Shown here piece by piece: positions 32,166-42,893 of a stretch of 64,000 nt of DNA; position 1 is the first letter of the stretch, and the number at the start of each line of letters is the position of its first letter. Source of the DNA: Photorhabdus bodei (GTDB taxonomy: Bacteria > Pseudomonadota > Gammaproteobacteria > Enterobacterales > Enterobacteriaceae); assembly GCF_003287735.1 (NCBI RefSeq), contig NZ_NSCM01000009.1, positions 53,977 to 117,976 on the forward strand, read 5' to 3'. Made by a program: the position numbers and the translations under genes. The notes beneath the pieces were generated by a model. The model worked only from the letters and a program-made list of their open reading frames with translations, did not search any database and was not told the origin of the DNA.

Positions 32166-33389
32166 TTACCCTTCGAGTAAGTGTTGTAACAGAACGCCAT
32201 TAAGCATAGCACGTTTAGTCAGAGCGAAGGCACCAATAGCAGAGCAGTGGACTAATTCAGAAATAACGATCGGCAGATCTCGACGAAATTCTTTCAGGAC
32301 CTGAGAGTTGATACAACTTTGAATAGCGGGTAAGAGTACTTTCTGAGCTTCAGTAATTTCTCCCGCCAGAACAACTTTCTGTGGATTAAATAAATTAATC
32401 GCGATAGAGATAGTTTTGCCGAGGTAATGGCCGACACTTTTTATTACTTCAGATGCTAATGGATCATTTTGATTAGCGGCTTGGCAAATAGCTCTGATAT
32501 TGCAGTTATTCAATGTTAGCTGGCTTGGAAAACCTTGCTTTAATTGATGCTGAACTCGCGCTTCTATCGCTGAGTTAGCGGCGATAGTTTCCAGGCAGCC
32601 GAAATTGCCACAGTGACAGCGTTCACCGAGTGGATCAATTTGAATATGACCAATTTCACCTAAGTTTCCTCTATTATTGAGCAGTATCTGGCTATTGATA
32701 ATCACCCCTGCACCGGCACCCCGATGGATACGTACCAGTATCGAGTCTTCACAATCACGGGTGGCGCCGAAATAGTGTTCAGCCAATGCCAAGCTACGGA
32801 TATCATGACCAACAAAACAGCTAATGTTGAAATGTTTTTTCAGGTTATCGACCAGAGTCCAGTTGGTTACTTTGATATGAGGCATATAACGGACAATGCC
32901 GGTATCTGGGTCAACTAATCCGGGCAGGATAACTGAAATGGCGATCAGTTCGCAGATTCTGTGTTGATTTTGCTGGATAAAATTTTCTATTGCGTTGATA
33001 AGCTGGTTTTCAACTTTTTGCTGAGTCGCTTCAGGCAGTGGATAATGCTCTTCAACCAATGCCTTGCTACTCATATCATAAAGAGCAAGAGTAGCATCAT
33101 GGCGGCCAAGGCGGACACCAACAGTATGGAAGCGACGATTTTCTGTAACGATGGAAATGGCGCGGCGGCCTCCGGTAGAGGCTTGTTGATCGACTTCTTT
33201 AATCAAGCCGCGTTCAAGTAACTGACGAGTAATTTTAGTCACACTAGCTGGCGCAAGTTGACTTTGTTCAGCAATTTGAATGCGAGAGATTGGCCCTTGT
33301 TGATCAATCAGCCGATATACCACGGCTCCGTTAAGTTGCTTTACAAGGTCAATATTACCAATTTGTTTTTGTGTGTTGTTATAACTCAT
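32166..33389 (-). CDS. nagC: NagC, ROK-family N-acetylglucosamine repressor
   Basis: DNA-binding repressor of amino-sugar genes, released by GlcNAc-6-phosphate. A winged helix-turn-helix is at about residues 15-75 (GPISRIQIAEQSQLAPASVTK). The ROK sugar-kinase-like part carries the zinc/sugar motif GHIQIDPLGERCHCGNFGCLE. 407 residues, as in E. coli. It lies 15 bases downstream of nagA. The E. coli nagD that follows is absent. Confidence 0.96.
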   Translation of the reverse strand: MSYNNTQKQIGNIDLVKQLNGAVVYRLIDQQGPISRIQIAEQSQLAPASVTKITRQLLERGLIKEVDQQASTGGRRAISIVTENRRFHTVGVRLGRHDATLALYDMSSKALVEEHYPLPEATQQKVENQLINAIENFIQQNQHRICELIAISVILPGLVDPDTGIVRYMPHIKVTNWTLVDNLKKHFNISCFVGHDIRSLALAEHYFGATRDCEDSILVRIHRGAGAGVIINSQILLNNRGNLGEIGHIQIDPLGERCHCGNFGCLETIAANSAIEARVQHQLKQGFPSQLTLNNCNIRAICQAANQNDPLASEVIKSVGHYLGKTISIAINLFNPQKVVLAGEITEAQKVLLPAIQSCINSQVLKEFRRDLPIVISELVHCSAIGAFALTKRAMLNGVLLQHLLEG

Positions 33390-33404
33390 CAGCTATTTAG
33401 TCCG

Positions 33405-34565
33405 TCAAAGTTCAGTTTCTTTTCCGTTAACGATGGTCTTGCGAATTTCAAAGTCGTGACTGAAAACAATGAGGTTAGCGATTTTCCCGGTTTCAACAGT
33501 GCCAAGATATTTATCAACACCAATTGCGCGGGCAGGGTAAAGAGTTGCCATCCTCAGTGCTTCATCCAGTGCAATACCAACATGTTCAACGCTATTTTTA
33601 ACGGCATCTATCATAGTGAGAGAGGAACCACTTAGAACGCCGTTTTGGTCAACACATAATCCGTTGCGATAGTATATGACCTTACCCGCAAAGGTGAAAT
33701 GTTCCATTTTACTGATGGCAGGATCAAGTCCTGCTGGGACCGTCGCATCCGTTACCAAAATTAATTTATCATTTTTCAAATGTTTAGAATTACGAATATT
33801 TGGCCATGAAACGTGCAAACCATCAGCGATGATTCCAGCATAGATTTCAGGTGTATCAAAGATAGCGCCAATCAAGCCGGGTTGGCGTCCCGAAATAGCA
33901 GGCATGGCATTATAAAGGTGGGTTGAGATAGTAATTCCGTTTTGGAATCCCTGTCGGGCCTCTTCATAACTGGCATTTGAATGACCGGCAGAAACAACAA
34001 TACCAGCTTCTACCAACTGCTGAATATATTTTTGCTCAACCATTTCCGGTGCGAGGGTCAACTTAGTGATGACATCAGCGTTATCGCACAGGAAATTTAT
34101 CATTTCAGATGTAGGCTTACGGATAAGCTCTGGATTATGAGTGCCTTTCTTTGCTGGGTTGAGATAAGGTCCTTCCAGATGCAAACCTAAGGCCTGATGC
34201 TGATTATGTTTAAGATAAGTGCGCATTACCTCAACAGAGGCCATCATCAATTCGTCTGTGCTGGTAATCAGAGTTGGCAAATAGCTGGTGCAGCCAGAAC
34301 GTTCATTGGTTCTTTGCATGATATCCAGCGTTTTTTCTGAAATGTTTTCCAACTGATCGTTGAACTGAACACCACCACAGCCATTAACTTGCAAATCAAT
34401 AAAGCCGGGGCAAAGTATTGCACCATTCATATCGCGTGTGACAATATCTTTTGGCAAATTTTGTATTGAGCAAACACTGTTGATTAAGCCGTCTGCAATT
34501 ATAACGGCATGCTCATCTAGTCTGTTGTGACCGGTATATATAATGCAGTTGGTTAAAGCATACAT
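33405..34565 (-). CDS. nagA: N-acetylglucosamine-6-phosphate deacetylase NagA
   Basis: Deacetylates GlcNAc-6-P to glucosamine-6-P. Metal-ligand segments are visible: [31 protein letters not shown] and the catalytic aspartate in VTDATVPAG. 386 residues against 382. AGGAGG precedes the ATG at 34565. Middle gene of nagB-nagA-nagC. Confidence 0.96.
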   Translation of the reverse strand: MYALTNCIIYTGHNRLDEHAVIIADGLINSVCSIQNLPKDIVTRDMNGAILCPGFIDLQVNGCGGVQFNDQLENISEKTLDIMQRTNERSGCTSYLPTLITSTDELMMASVEVMRTYLKHNQHQALGLHLEGPYLNPAKKGTHNPELIRKPTSEMINFLCDNADVITKLTLAPEMVEQKYIQQLVEAGIVVSAGHSNASYEEARQGFQNGITISTHLYNAMPAISGRQPGLIGAIFDTPEIYAGIIADGLHVSWPNIRNSKHLKNDKLILVTDATVPAGLDPAISKMEHFTFAGKVIYYRNGLCVDQNGVLSGSSLTMIDAVKNSVEHVGIALDEALRMATLYPARAIGVDKYLGTVETGKIANLIVFSHDFEIRKTIVNGKETEL

Positions 34566-34616
34566 CTTAGCCTCCTATGGGATCGGGAGATGATGATTGA
34601 AGATAATAACGGTAAT

Positions 34617-34642
34617 CAGCCTGCGAGAGAGGCGTCAGGCTG
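34617..34642 (-). other. Hairpin in the nagB-nagA gap
   Basis: 7-bp stem CAGCCTG / CAGGCTG with a 12-base loop, just after the nagB stop, without a T-run. It may stabilise the nagB part of the message or partly uncouple nagA. Confidence 0.55.
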
Positions 34643-34651
34643 TGTAGATTG

Positions 34652-35464
34652 TTAATTTTTGCTGGCGAATTCGTCGATAATATCTGCTTCTAGTTGGTGG
34701 AAATATTTGACTGTTTTTACCTTCAATTCCATTGTTGCCGGTTCGTCACAAACAATGATGGATTTAGGATGCATTTGCAGACAGCTTATCGTCCACATAT
34801 GGTTGACATTGCCTTCAATTGCCGACTGAATGGCTTGAGCTTTATTGAGACCTGTTGCAAGGATCATAATTTCTTCTGCATCCATCAACGTGCCTACGCC
34901 GACGGTTAGGGCGTATTTAGGCACCTGATTAATATCATTATCGAAGAAGCGGGAGTTAGCTGTGCGGGTTTCTACGGTAAGTGTTTTAATGCGTGTACGG
35001 GAAGTCAGAGATGATGCCGGTTCGTTGAAGGCAATATGACCGTCATTACCGACGCCTCCCATAAATAGATGTATTTGACCGTAAGATTTAATTTTGTCTT
35101 CATAACGTTGACATTCCGCTTCGACATCAGAGGCATTACCATTGAGCAGATTGATGTTTTCTTCCGGGATATCAATATGATCAAAGAAATTTTGGTGCAT
35201 AAAATGGTGATAGCTTTGTGGATGATTTTCGGCGATACCGACATATTCATCCATATTGAATGTCACGACATGTCTAAAGCTGACTTTCCCTGCTTTATGC
35301 AGAGCAATTAATTCGTTATAAGTTGCCAGTGGTGTACTGCCGGTTGGCAACCCCAAAATAAAAGGGTGCTCGGCGGTGGGGTTAAATGCATTGATTTTGC
35401 TAACGATATAGTGTGCGGACCATTTACCAACGTCACTTGCATTCGTTAGGGGGATCAGCCTCAT
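34652..35464 (-). CDS. nagB: Glucosamine-6-phosphate deaminase NagB
   Basis: Converts glucosamine-6-P to fructose-6-P and ammonia, linking GlcNAc to glycolysis. Catalytic region [16 protein letters not shown] and [14 protein letters not shown] are intact. 270 residues against 266. First gene of nagBAC; a NagC operator candidate lies 211 bases upstream. Confidence 0.97.
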   Translation of the reverse strand: MRLIPLTNASDVGKWSAHYIVSKINAFNPTAEHPFILGLPTGSTPLATYNELIALHKAGKVSFRHVVTFNMDEYVGIAENHPQSYHHFMHQNFFDHIDIPEENINLLNGNASDVEAECQRYEDKIKSYGQIHLFMGGVGNDGHIAFNEPASSLTSRTRIKTLTVETRTANSRFFDNDINQVPKYALTVGVGTLMDAEEIMILATGLNKAQAIQSAIEGNVNHMWTISCLQMHPKSIIVCDEPATMELKVKTVKYFHQLEADIIDEFASKN

Positions 35465-35674
35465 AGTTGCCTCTTAAAACAAGAAATTATAGCAGTTGGA
35501 TAAATTAGTTGATTAACTAATCTTTTTATCGCGTGAATATTAAATCATTTTTATAAGCAGAGATATGCTGTACTTCAAAGATATTTTTCATCTTAAAATA
35601 AGGCGCTAAAAATAGCCAGAAAATTAATAGGAGAAATGATGGGTTTTACTGTTTTTGTCACTTATTAAGTCATC

Positions 35675-35695
35675 TTATTTTTGCAAGAAAAATAA
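35675..35695. promoter_or_regulatory. Candidate NagC operator upstream of nagB
   Basis: Perfect 8-bp inverted arms TTATTTTT and AAAAATAA around GCAAG. The arms are identical to those of the site at 37340-37360. It overlaps the U-tract of the nagE terminator. Confidence 0.7.
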
Positions 35696-35722
35696 AAGGG
35701 AACGAGAGATGAGTTCCCTTTT
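35694..35722 (-). terminator. Terminator of nagE
   Basis: 10-bp stem AAAAGGGAAC / GTTCCCTTTT with a 9-base loop, followed on the minus strand by ATTTTTC. It lies 20 bases after the nagE stop. Confidence 0.88.
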
Positions 35723-35741
35723 AAGTTCGAGGTGTTTTTAA

Positions 35742-37271
35742 CTACGATCTTTTATTTGGCGACCTTTTGTCTGGTCTATCTGAGGGTAGCTGAGTACGTA
35801 TCTGCCCGGCAATACTTTCTGCCTGGGGTCCCAATACCACTTGAACACTCTGTTTACCTATTTTCAGGACGCCTTTTGCACCTAATTGTTTTAACCGGTG
35901 TTCATCCAATTGTGTGTTGTCTTCAACGGTTAAGCGAAGACGGGTAATACAGGCATCTACGGTATGAATATTTTGTGAACCACCAAGAGCGGTAATGTAA
36001 TGTTGAATTGTTTCGTTGTCTTGGGAGGCGGAAGTCGCTTGAGTTGTTTCTCCAATTTCGCGGCCTGGTGTACGTAAGTTGAAAATACGAATCATGAGGG
36101 TGAAGCAAACAAAATACAGCATAAAGAACAAGGCGATTAATGGGATTAACAACCACGGCTTGGTTGCCAGACCCCAGCTCAATACAAGGTCAATTAATCC
36201 GGCAGAGAATCCAAAGCCATGCAGAATACCCAATGAATTGACGATAACTATGCTAACACCAGCCAATATTGCATGCAGAACATATAAAGCTGGAGCCAAG
36301 AATAGGAATGAGAATTCTATTGGTTCAGTTATACCGGTTAAGAATGTTGTCAAAGCGACGGATAATAGCATCCCGCCAATCTGAGGACGACGTTCCTTTG
36401 GTGCTGCAAGATACATTGCCAGCGCAGCACCGGGCAAACCGCCCATAAAGATGGGATAAGCCCAGGCCATATAGATTCCGGCATGTGGATCACCGGCGAA
36501 GAAACGGTTCAAGTCGCCGCGGCTCATATCGGTGGCTATTTGGGTAATAGTAGAGCCATCAATACCTGGAACCGCTGCGCCGATGGTCAGAGAACGGACA
36601 ACATCTGGAGCCAGGCAGATATTATGTACAGAACTGGCTAAGTCATAAGTAATTTTCAGACAGTCACCCAGACTAAACCAGAAAACAGAATGCAGGATAT
36701 AGTGCAAACCAAATGGAATGAGAGAGCGGTTAAGCACACCATAAGTAAACCATCCGGCCATGCCGCTCTTTGATACTAAAAGGCTGAAAGTATCAATACC
36801 GTGCTGGACATATGGCCATACATAGCCACATATCCATGCAATGAACAGACAAATAATGCCGGTCATGATAGGGACTAATCGCTTACCGGCGAAGAAAGCA
36901 AGAAACTCTGGCAGACGTGTATTTGAAAAACGGTTATAACAATGACCGGCAACAATACCTGCGATAATACCTGCGAAAAAAGACATATTGATAGTCGAGT
37001 CTATGACTGACGTGGCTTTAGTGAGTACTAAAAAACCGACGACACCTGCCAGCGCGGCAGCGCCAGCATTATCTTTTGCTAAGCCTATCGCGATACCTAA
37101 TGCAAATAGCAGAGGGAGGTTTTCAAAAATACCACCGCCAGCGCTGGCGATGAAAGGAATATTAAATACGTCGGGTTGGCCGAAACGTAGCAAAAGCGCC
37201 GCTACGGGAAGCGTGGCAATGGGAAGCATTAATGCTTTTCCCAATCGCTGCAAGTAATTGAATATACCCAT
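35742..37271 (-). CDS. nagE: GlcNAc-type PTS permease, EIICB without EIIA
   Basis: Inner-membrane sugar phosphotransferase permease. The EIIC part (about residues 1-395; AALLLRFGQPDVFN, GLPGAALAMYLAAPKERRP, TEPIEFSFLFLAP) has many helices; the EIIB domain at about 415-495 has the phosphocysteine in DACITRLRL. At 509 residues it lacks the C-terminal EIIA domain of the 648-residue E. coli NagE, so it probably uses EIIA-Glc (Crr). It runs in the same direction as nagBAC, unlike the divergent E. coli arrangement. Glucose or glucosamine specificity cannot be excluded. Confidence 0.85.
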   Translation of the reverse strand: MGIFNYLQRLGKALMLPIATLPVAALLLRFGQPDVFNIPFIASAGGGIFENLPLLFALGIAIGLAKDNAGAAALAGVVGFLVLTKATSVIDSTINMSFFAGIIAGIVAGHCYNRFSNTRLPEFLAFFAGKRLVPIMTGIICLFIAWICGYVWPYVQHGIDTFSLLVSKSGMAGWFTYGVLNRSLIPFGLHYILHSVFWFSLGDCLKITYDLASSVHNICLAPDVVRSLTIGAAVPGIDGSTITQIATDMSRGDLNRFFAGDPHAGIYMAWAYPIFMGGLPGAALAMYLAAPKERRPQIGGMLLSVALTTFLTGITEPIEFSFLFLAPALYVLHAILAGVSIVIVNSLGILHGFGFSAGLIDLVLSWGLATKPWLLIPLIALFFMLYFVCFTLMIRIFNLRTPGREIGETTQATSASQDNETIQHYITALGGSQNIHTVDACITRLRLTVEDNTQLDEHRLKQLGAKGVLKIGKQSVQVVLGPQAESIAGQIRTQLPSDRPDKRSPNKRS

Positions 37272-37339
37272 AATGCTTACCTTAAGTTGTAGGAAATTTT
37301 ATTGAAAAAATAGCTCGCTATTAACAACAGCAATACAAC

Positions 37340-37360
37340 TTATTTTTAGTCGAAAAATAA
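37340..37360. promoter_or_regulatory. Candidate NagC operator upstream of nagE
   Basis: Arms TTATTTTT and AAAAATAA around AGTCG, 69 bases upstream of the nagE start. Matches the operator candidate at 35675-35695 in both arms and spacing. Confidence 0.7.
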
Positions 37361-37558
37361 TAAAAAGCTACACATAAGTAAGTAATTGTGATCACTGTAG
37401 CGATATTGTTTAAAATTGCATAAATTGAGTCATCTGTAGTAAACGGGGTCAAATTTTTAACTGAATTAACTTAATGAGTTAATTGCGGGAAGATGTTGTC
37501 AGGAGTTTTGTAAATGGGCACCTGTATGTGCCCATTGATTTGGTAAATAGTTGAAGCG

Positions 37559-38857
37559 TTATGAGAGACACTCAGAAACGGGTTTTTTGTTTGCCATATA
37601 ACTTATTGAAACTTCTTCCCAGGCTTTGCCCATACTATCTTCAAAACATGCTTTTGAAATTAAAGAGCTTATATATTGTAACTGCTGATTAGAGGTAAAT
37701 AGATCTTTTTCGTATATTGATATTATCTTTTCAGTAAGAGAATCGATATTATATGTGAATTTGTATTCTGAAGGAAAATAAGAAGCTGCTTCAATTAAGT
37801 TTAAGTTGGGTACGATTGTGCATACGCCATTTAATGCAGCTTCTAATGGTGTAATGCCAAGGGTTTCATAGCGTGATGTGCATACAAAAATAGATTTATT
37901 TTTTATTTTATTAAAAATACTGAATAGTTCTGTTTGGGATAATTTATGTGATATAAAAAATTGTTCCTGATATCTGGGGGGGACCATCGATATCAATTTA
38001 TTCCTTCTGATATTTTTGCTCTCTTCATCACCTGCAATGAAAATTTTAACGGGAATACCTTTGTTTAGTAAAACAATTGCTGAATTGATTAATAGATCTA
38101 TATTTTTAAAATAATCTAATCTGGCGACCGCAGTAAACAACAATAATTCATTTTTATTGGTTTTGATAAAATCATTAATATATTTATTTTCTATTTTTAA
38201 TTTAGTAATTTCTTCTATGGAAATAGGTGGAATAATATTTTTAATATTGTCTGGGTTTATTCCTTTTTTGAGTAAGAAATTGCCTTGTAATTTTGAATGT
38301 TGGAAAATAAAATATTTTTTATTAATTAATGTTTCAATGCCTTTCATTTGTTGAATATTAAGGTGTTGGGCTTTAGTTTTATTTTCAAAAGCATCATATG
38401 TCTCTTCCAGAGAATAGTGTTGTTGAAAATCTTCTACAAAAGGGCCATGATGTGTTATACAACAAGGTATATGGGGAGGATGATAAGATAATAATGTATC
38501 TGTTTGATAATAAACTATTGCAGGGATTATTTGATCATTTTTAATTGATAATATTGAAATACATTTTTCTAGCATGTTTTTTACATCTTTGCTTTTCATA
38601 GAGAAATTAAAAAAGATATTTATACATTTTATACCTTCAATTATATCTTCAGTTATTTTAGGTAAAATTAATGATTCATCTCTTTTGTAGAATATAAAAC
38701 CAGAGAGTAAGTCCCTTTTTATAAAATAATCAGCAACTTTTAGTGTGAATGATGTCGCTCCAACTTTAAAACCAGAACGATAATCATTTGATATGTAGTT
38801 GCCATTAATGACTATTACTGCTGGGGTTATTTTGTTGCTTGATGTTATATTAGTCAT
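37559..38857 (-). CDS. GT4-type glycosyltransferase, substrate unknown
   Basis: 432-residue cytoplasmic protein with the two-lobed GT-B plan. The C-terminal lobe has the GT4 features TAVARLDYFKNIDLLINS and the retaining-transferase E-x7-E region RYETLGITPLEAALNG. An N-terminal VVINGNYISNDYRSG nucleotide-lobe start and ITHHGPF are visible. Codon use is very AT-rich compared with nagE and glnS, suggesting acquisition. It stands alone between nagE and glnS, with no partner export or polymerase genes, so the acceptor is unknown. Confidence 0.8.
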   Translation of the reverse strand: MTNITSSNKITPAVIVINGNYISNDYRSGFKVGATSFTLKVADYFIKRDLLSGFIFYKRDESLILPKITEDIIEGIKCINIFFNFSMKSKDVKNMLEKCISILSIKNDQIIPAIVYYQTDTLLSYHPPHIPCCITHHGPFVEDFQQHYSLEETYDAFENKTKAQHLNIQQMKGIETLINKKYFIFQHSKLQGNFLLKKGINPDNIKNIIPPISIEEITKLKIENKYINDFIKTNKNELLLFTAVARLDYFKNIDLLINSAIVLLNKGIPVKIFIAGDEESKNIRRNKLISMVPPRYQEQFFISHKLSQTELFSIFNKIKNKSIFVCTSRYETLGITPLEAALNGVCTIVPNLNLIEAASYFPSEYKFTYNIDSLTEKIISIYEKDLFTSNQQLQYISSLISKACFEDSMGKAWEEVSISYMANKKPVSECLS

Positions 38858-39962
38858 TTTTATTTCCCTTGGGGTATTTTATTAAATGCGTGAAATTATT
38901 TGGTGTTATTTTTACATGTTAATTTTTTAATTTAATATTTAGAATGATTAGAATTGATTAAGTGTATCGTATTGTACCCGGATAATTTTATTACTAAGAT
39001 TCTTAATAATATTATTACCTTAATAATAAATTGCAAAGTATTTTATTGTTTATTTACGGTGGTTTAAACATTAAAATGCGTGTATGTGACGTAACCCTTT
39101 ATTATGCTTTATACCCGTCATCTTTCAAGTTGCCTCTTTGTTGGCTGCACTCACTCACCCCGGTCACATAGTTATTTATGCTCCCGGGGATTCGCTCCCT
39201 TGCCGTCGCGATGCATCTTGAAATCCATAGGGTATAGTTTATTTTATTGGCCTGATTGTAAATTTATGTTTAAATAAATACCCACTAGAATAGCAGTGTG
39301 ATTTAGATAAAGTCCGGTAGTGAAATGCCTGAATTATCGAATTGATTTTGAAATTAACTCATTGTTATTTTTTATTTTTTTGTAAAATTTAAATTTAGAG
39401 CGTCATTAATAGTCTTTCGATAATAAATTTGATATATATAATTATTTTTTTATATTTACAGAGTAAAAGCATCAATCAATAGATAATTTAGAAATTTAAA
39501 TTATAGACTTATTTTCATTTTATCAAACAGTTATTAGTAATAGGTATAGTGCCAATTATTTATTCTTTAAAATTGGATGGTTATTATTCAGTAATATTTG
39601 TTATGGTTGAATGAAATATTGATTGGTGATAGTTTCATTGATTATTTCATAATAAAGTTTGCTGTATTGTCGATATGCGTCACTGTTGAGTGTTTTTTCG
39701 ATAGAAGAGTGATTTTTTTGTAACTCATTGTTATATATAATATTGTTTAAACATAGACCCATTAGCTGGTTGCTAGGTATCAATCTTATTTTCTAGTAAA
39801 AAATTATTAAAACAGTCCCTTTTAAAAACTCGTCATCGTTTTTTCGCTCCAACTTTGTACTGAATCGCCATTTTACACGAACAAACGGTTGTTTCTCGGC
39901 ACTGCTTGTTGGATTATAGGCGGTTACGTGACGCGTTTTTGGCATTATTGAGGTATAAAACA
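38858..39962. other. Gene-poor AT-rich spacer before glnS
   Basis: About 1.1 kb with no convincing gene apart from an ERIC at 39110-39236. A 60-codon leftward frame at 39601-39783 (ending EIINETITNQYFIQP) begins with TTG, has no ribosome site and is at best a remnant. The last 100 bases must carry the glnS promoter. Confidence 0.5.
39110..39236 (-). repeat. ERIC repeat, copy 3
   Basis: Full 127-bp ERIC in minus orientation with canonical ends TATACCC and GGGTATA. Confidence 0.94.
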
Positions 39963-41630
39963 ATGAGTGAGGCAGACGCCCGCCCGACAAACTTTATTCG
40001 TCAGATAATTGACGAAGATTTGGCAACTGGTAAACATACATCGGTACATACTCGTTTCCCGCCTGAACCCAATGGTTATCTGCATATTGGTCATGCAAAA
40101 TCTATCTGTTTGAACTTCGGTGTTGCAAAGGACTATCAGGGGCAGTGTAATCTGCGTTTTGATGATACCAACCCAGTTAAGGAAGATGTTGAATACGTCG
40201 ATTCTATTAAAAATGATGTTCAGTGGTTAGGTTTTGAGTGGAGCGGCGATATTCGCTACTCTTCTAATTATTTCGATACGCTGTATCAGTATGCTATTGA
40301 ATTGATCAACAAAGGTCTGGCTTATGTTGATGAATTGAGTCCGGAAGAGATCCGTGAATATCGTGGCACGTTAAAAGAACCGGGTAAAAATAGCCCATAT
40401 CGTGACCGCAATATTGAAGAAAACTTGGTGTTGTTCGAAAAAATGCGTGCCGGTGAATTTGACGAAGGTAAAGCTTGTCTGCGTGCTAAAATTGATATGG
40501 CATCCCCTTTTATTGTGATGCGTGATCCGGTTTTGTACCGGATTAAATTTGCAGAACATCATCAGTGTGGTAACAAATGGTGCATCTACCCAATGTACGA
40601 TTTTACTCACTGTATTTCTGATGCGCTTGAAGGTATTACACATTCGCTGTGTACGCTGGAGTTCCAGGATAACCGCCGCCTGTACGACTGGGTACTGGAA
40701 AACATCACCATTGACTGTCGTCCACGCCAATATGAATTCTCGCGTTTGAACCTTGAATATACGGTTATGTCTAAGCGTAAGCTGAATCTGCTGGTGGCGG
40801 ATAAGATTGTTGAAGGTTGGGATGACCCACGCATGCCAACGATCTCAGGCTTGCGTCGTCGTGGTTATACTGCCGCGTCTATTCGTGAATTCTGTCGTCG
40901 TATTGGTGTCACCAAGCAGGATAATAATGTGGAAATGGCGGCATTGGAATCTTGTATCCGTGATGATCTGAATGAAAATGCCCCTCGCGCAATGGCTGTT
41001 CTTGATCCGGTTAGATTAGTGATCGAAAACATGCCAGAAGGGGAGCGGATTTTGAGTATGCCTAATCATCCGAACAAACCGGAGATGGGTAGCCGTGAAG
41101 TGCCATTTAGTCGTGAGATCTATATTGACCGAGCAGATTTTCGTGAAGAAGCGAACCGTCAATATAAGCGTCTGGTATTGGGTAAAGAAGTTCGTCTGCG
41201 TAACGCTTATATCATTAAAGCGGAGCGCGTTGAGAAAGATGCTGATGATAATATCACGACAATCTATTGCAGCTACGATGATCAAACGTTGAATAAAGAT
41301 CCAGCGGATGGTAGGAAAGTGAAAGGTGTCATTCATTGGGTCAGTGTGGTTCATGCGGTTGCTGCTGAATTCCGTCTGTATGATCGTCTGTTCTGCGTGC
41401 CGAATCCAGGTGCGGAGGATGATTTTCTGGCGACAATCAATCCAGAGTCACTGGTGATCCGTCAGGGCTTTGTTGAGCCAAGTTTAGCTGATGCTAAATC
41501 AGAACAAACTTATCAGTTTGAGCGTGAAGGTTATTTCTGTGCTGATAGTTGTCATTCCAGTGCGGAAAATTTGGTATTTAACCGTACCGTTGGCCTGCGT
41601 GATACCTGGGCAAAAATTTCTCAGGATTAA
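39963..41630 (+). CDS. glnS: Glutaminyl-tRNA synthetase
   Basis: Class I synthetase charging tRNA-Gln, four copies of whose substrate gene types lie nearby. HIGH motif in [21 protein letters not shown]-type VMSKRKL. The ATG at 39963 ([14 protein letters not shown], 555 residues) matches E. coli; the longer reading from 39906 is leader. Almost collinear with E. coli GlnS along its full length. Confidence 0.98.
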   Translation: MSEADARPTNFIRQIIDEDLATGKHTSVHTRFPPEPNGYLHIGHAKSICLNFGVAKDYQGQCNLRFDDTNPVKEDVEYVDSIKNDVQWLGFEWSGDIRYSSNYFDTLYQYAIELINKGLAYVDELSPEEIREYRGTLKEPGKNSPYRDRNIEENLVLFEKMRAGEFDEGKACLRAKIDMASPFIVMRDPVLYRIKFAEHHQCGNKWCIYPMYDFTHCISDALEGITHSLCTLEFQDNRRLYDWVLENITIDCRPRQYEFSRLNLEYTVMSKRKLNLLVADKIVEGWDDPRMPTISGLRRRGYTAASIREFCRRIGVTKQDNNVEMAALESCIRDDLNENAPRAMAVLDPVRLVIENMPEGERILSMPNHPNKPEMGSREVPFSREIYIDRADFREEANRQYKRLVLGKEVRLRNAYIIKAERVEKDADDNITTIYCSYDDQTLNKDPADGRKVKGVIHWVSVVHAVAAEFRLYDRLFCVPNPGAEDDFLATINPESLVIRQGFVEPSLADAKSEQTYQFEREGYFCADSCHSSAENLVFNRTVGLRDTWAKISQD

Positions 41631-41643
41631 TTGAGATAATAAA

Positions 41644-41693
41644 CTGTACCTCACAAGTTGGGCACTTAATCCGGCATTGAGGTGCAGTTTTTT
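41644..41693 (+). terminator. Terminator of glnS
   Basis: 10-bp stem CTGTACCTCA / TGAGGTGCAG (one G-U pair) with a 24-base loop and a run of six T, 13 bases after the stop. Confidence 0.85.
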
Positions 41694-41829
41694 ATGGCTA
41701 AATTTGTCATTACTAGAGAAGATTGAGTCATGAATAAACGAGATGTCAGAATTACAGAATAAAGTCAAAGAGATTAATTATGTCATTTATATTTAAGTAC
41801 CTAATATAATCAATTTCTTGATAAATATT

Positions 41830-42723
41830 TTATTTCTCTTTTGGGAATAAATTATCTGCCATGAAATCGACAAAAGCTCTGACTTTAGGTAATAACCAAC
41901 GGTTAGATGGCCAGAGAACACGGAAGGTGCTTGAAGTACCCGCCCACTTATCCAAGATTGTTAACAGTGTACCGTTAGCTAATGCTTGTTTAACGGTAAA
42001 ATCAGGCAAACAGGCTATGCCGTGGCCTTGAATCGCCATGTGTAGCAGTGTTTCGACATGATTGCTGGTTATCTTTGCTTGAAGATGTATGTCTATTTCG
42101 GATCTTCCTAAGCACAGCGGCCATTTCTCTAAAAGGCCGGTAGTAGGAAAACGATGCATCAAGCAAGCGTGGTGTAGTAACTCTCCGGGGTGTGATGGTT
42201 TACCATGTTGTGCAAAGTAGCTTGGAGCACCAACATAGACGAAATGGCTGGACCCTATACGTTTATTCATCAGTCGTGAATCGTTGAGTTCTCCAGTGCG
42301 AACCACGGCGTCGAAGCCTTCATCGATAACATCAACTAATCGATCACTAAAATCCAGTTCCAGTTCTATCTGTGGGTAACAAGTCGCAAAAGCAGATAAT
42401 ACGGGTAACATCAGGTTACTGAGCAATGGCAAACTCACTCGCAGGCGGCCTTGAGGGGCAGAGATAGAGCTTAGTAGCTCATTTTCCGCAGTGGAAATCT
42501 CGTCCAGGATGCGTTTGCAGCGCTCAAGGAACAGTGTGCCTTCAGCCGTCAAACTGACACTACGGGTGTTGCGCTGGAGCAGACGTACACCTAATTTTTT
42601 TTCTAATCGGGATATGCTTTTGCTAACGGACGAAGGAGAGAGTCCGAGTTGCCTGGCTGCGGTTGCGAAGCTACGAGCTTCGGCGACATGAATGAAGATT
42701 ATGAATCCACTCAAATTATTCAC
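41830..42723 (-). CDS. LysR-family transcriptional regulator
   Basis: 297 residues: an N-terminal winged HTH (about 1-60; FATAARQLGLSPSSVSKSISRLEKKLGVRLLQR-type) and a two-lobed effector-binding domain (about 90-290; RLRVSLPLLSNLMLPVL, DAVVRTGEL, MAIQGHGIACLPDF). The architecture is of the CrgA/YafC-like group. It is divergent from a small ORF and the diiron oxidase gene, so it may regulate them; the effector is unknown. Confidence 0.9.
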   Translation of the reverse strand: MNNLSGFIIFIHVAEARSFATAARQLGLSPSSVSKSISRLEKKLGVRLLQRNTRSVSLTAEGTLFLERCKRILDEISTAENELLSSISAPQGRLRVSLPLLSNLMLPVLSAFATCYPQIELELDFSDRLVDVIDEGFDAVVRTGELNDSRLMNKRIGSSHFVYVGAPSYFAQHGKPSHPGELLHHACLMHRFPTTGLLEKWPLCLGRSEIDIHLQAKITSNHVETLLHMAIQGHGIACLPDFTVKQALANGTLLTILDKWAGTSSTFRVLWPSNRWLLPKVRAFVDFMADNLFPKEK

Positions 42724-42893
42724 TTGGGCCTCCAGGGTTTTTTTAGGTTGTTATTGGTGACAAGAAAGTCACTTCAGAAGTGATTGTAGGTCTATTTATC
42801 CACTATTAGCGAATCTGTAGTATGAAATAGAATTTATCTTGCTTTAGCTGCTATATAGCGGAAAGCCACACAGATTCAAGGCTGAAAATTCAA
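42724..42893. promoter_or_regulatory. Divergent control region of the LysR gene
   Basis: 170 bases between the LysR start and the first rightward small ORF. LysR regulators usually bind such regions (T-N11-A sites); I do not see one site I would single out. Confidence 0.35.

Noticed and set aside
37340..37420. CRP site near TTGTGATCACTG upstream of nagE
   Set aside because: Only one half-site fits TGTGA-N6-TCACA; the other half matches 2 of 5 bases.
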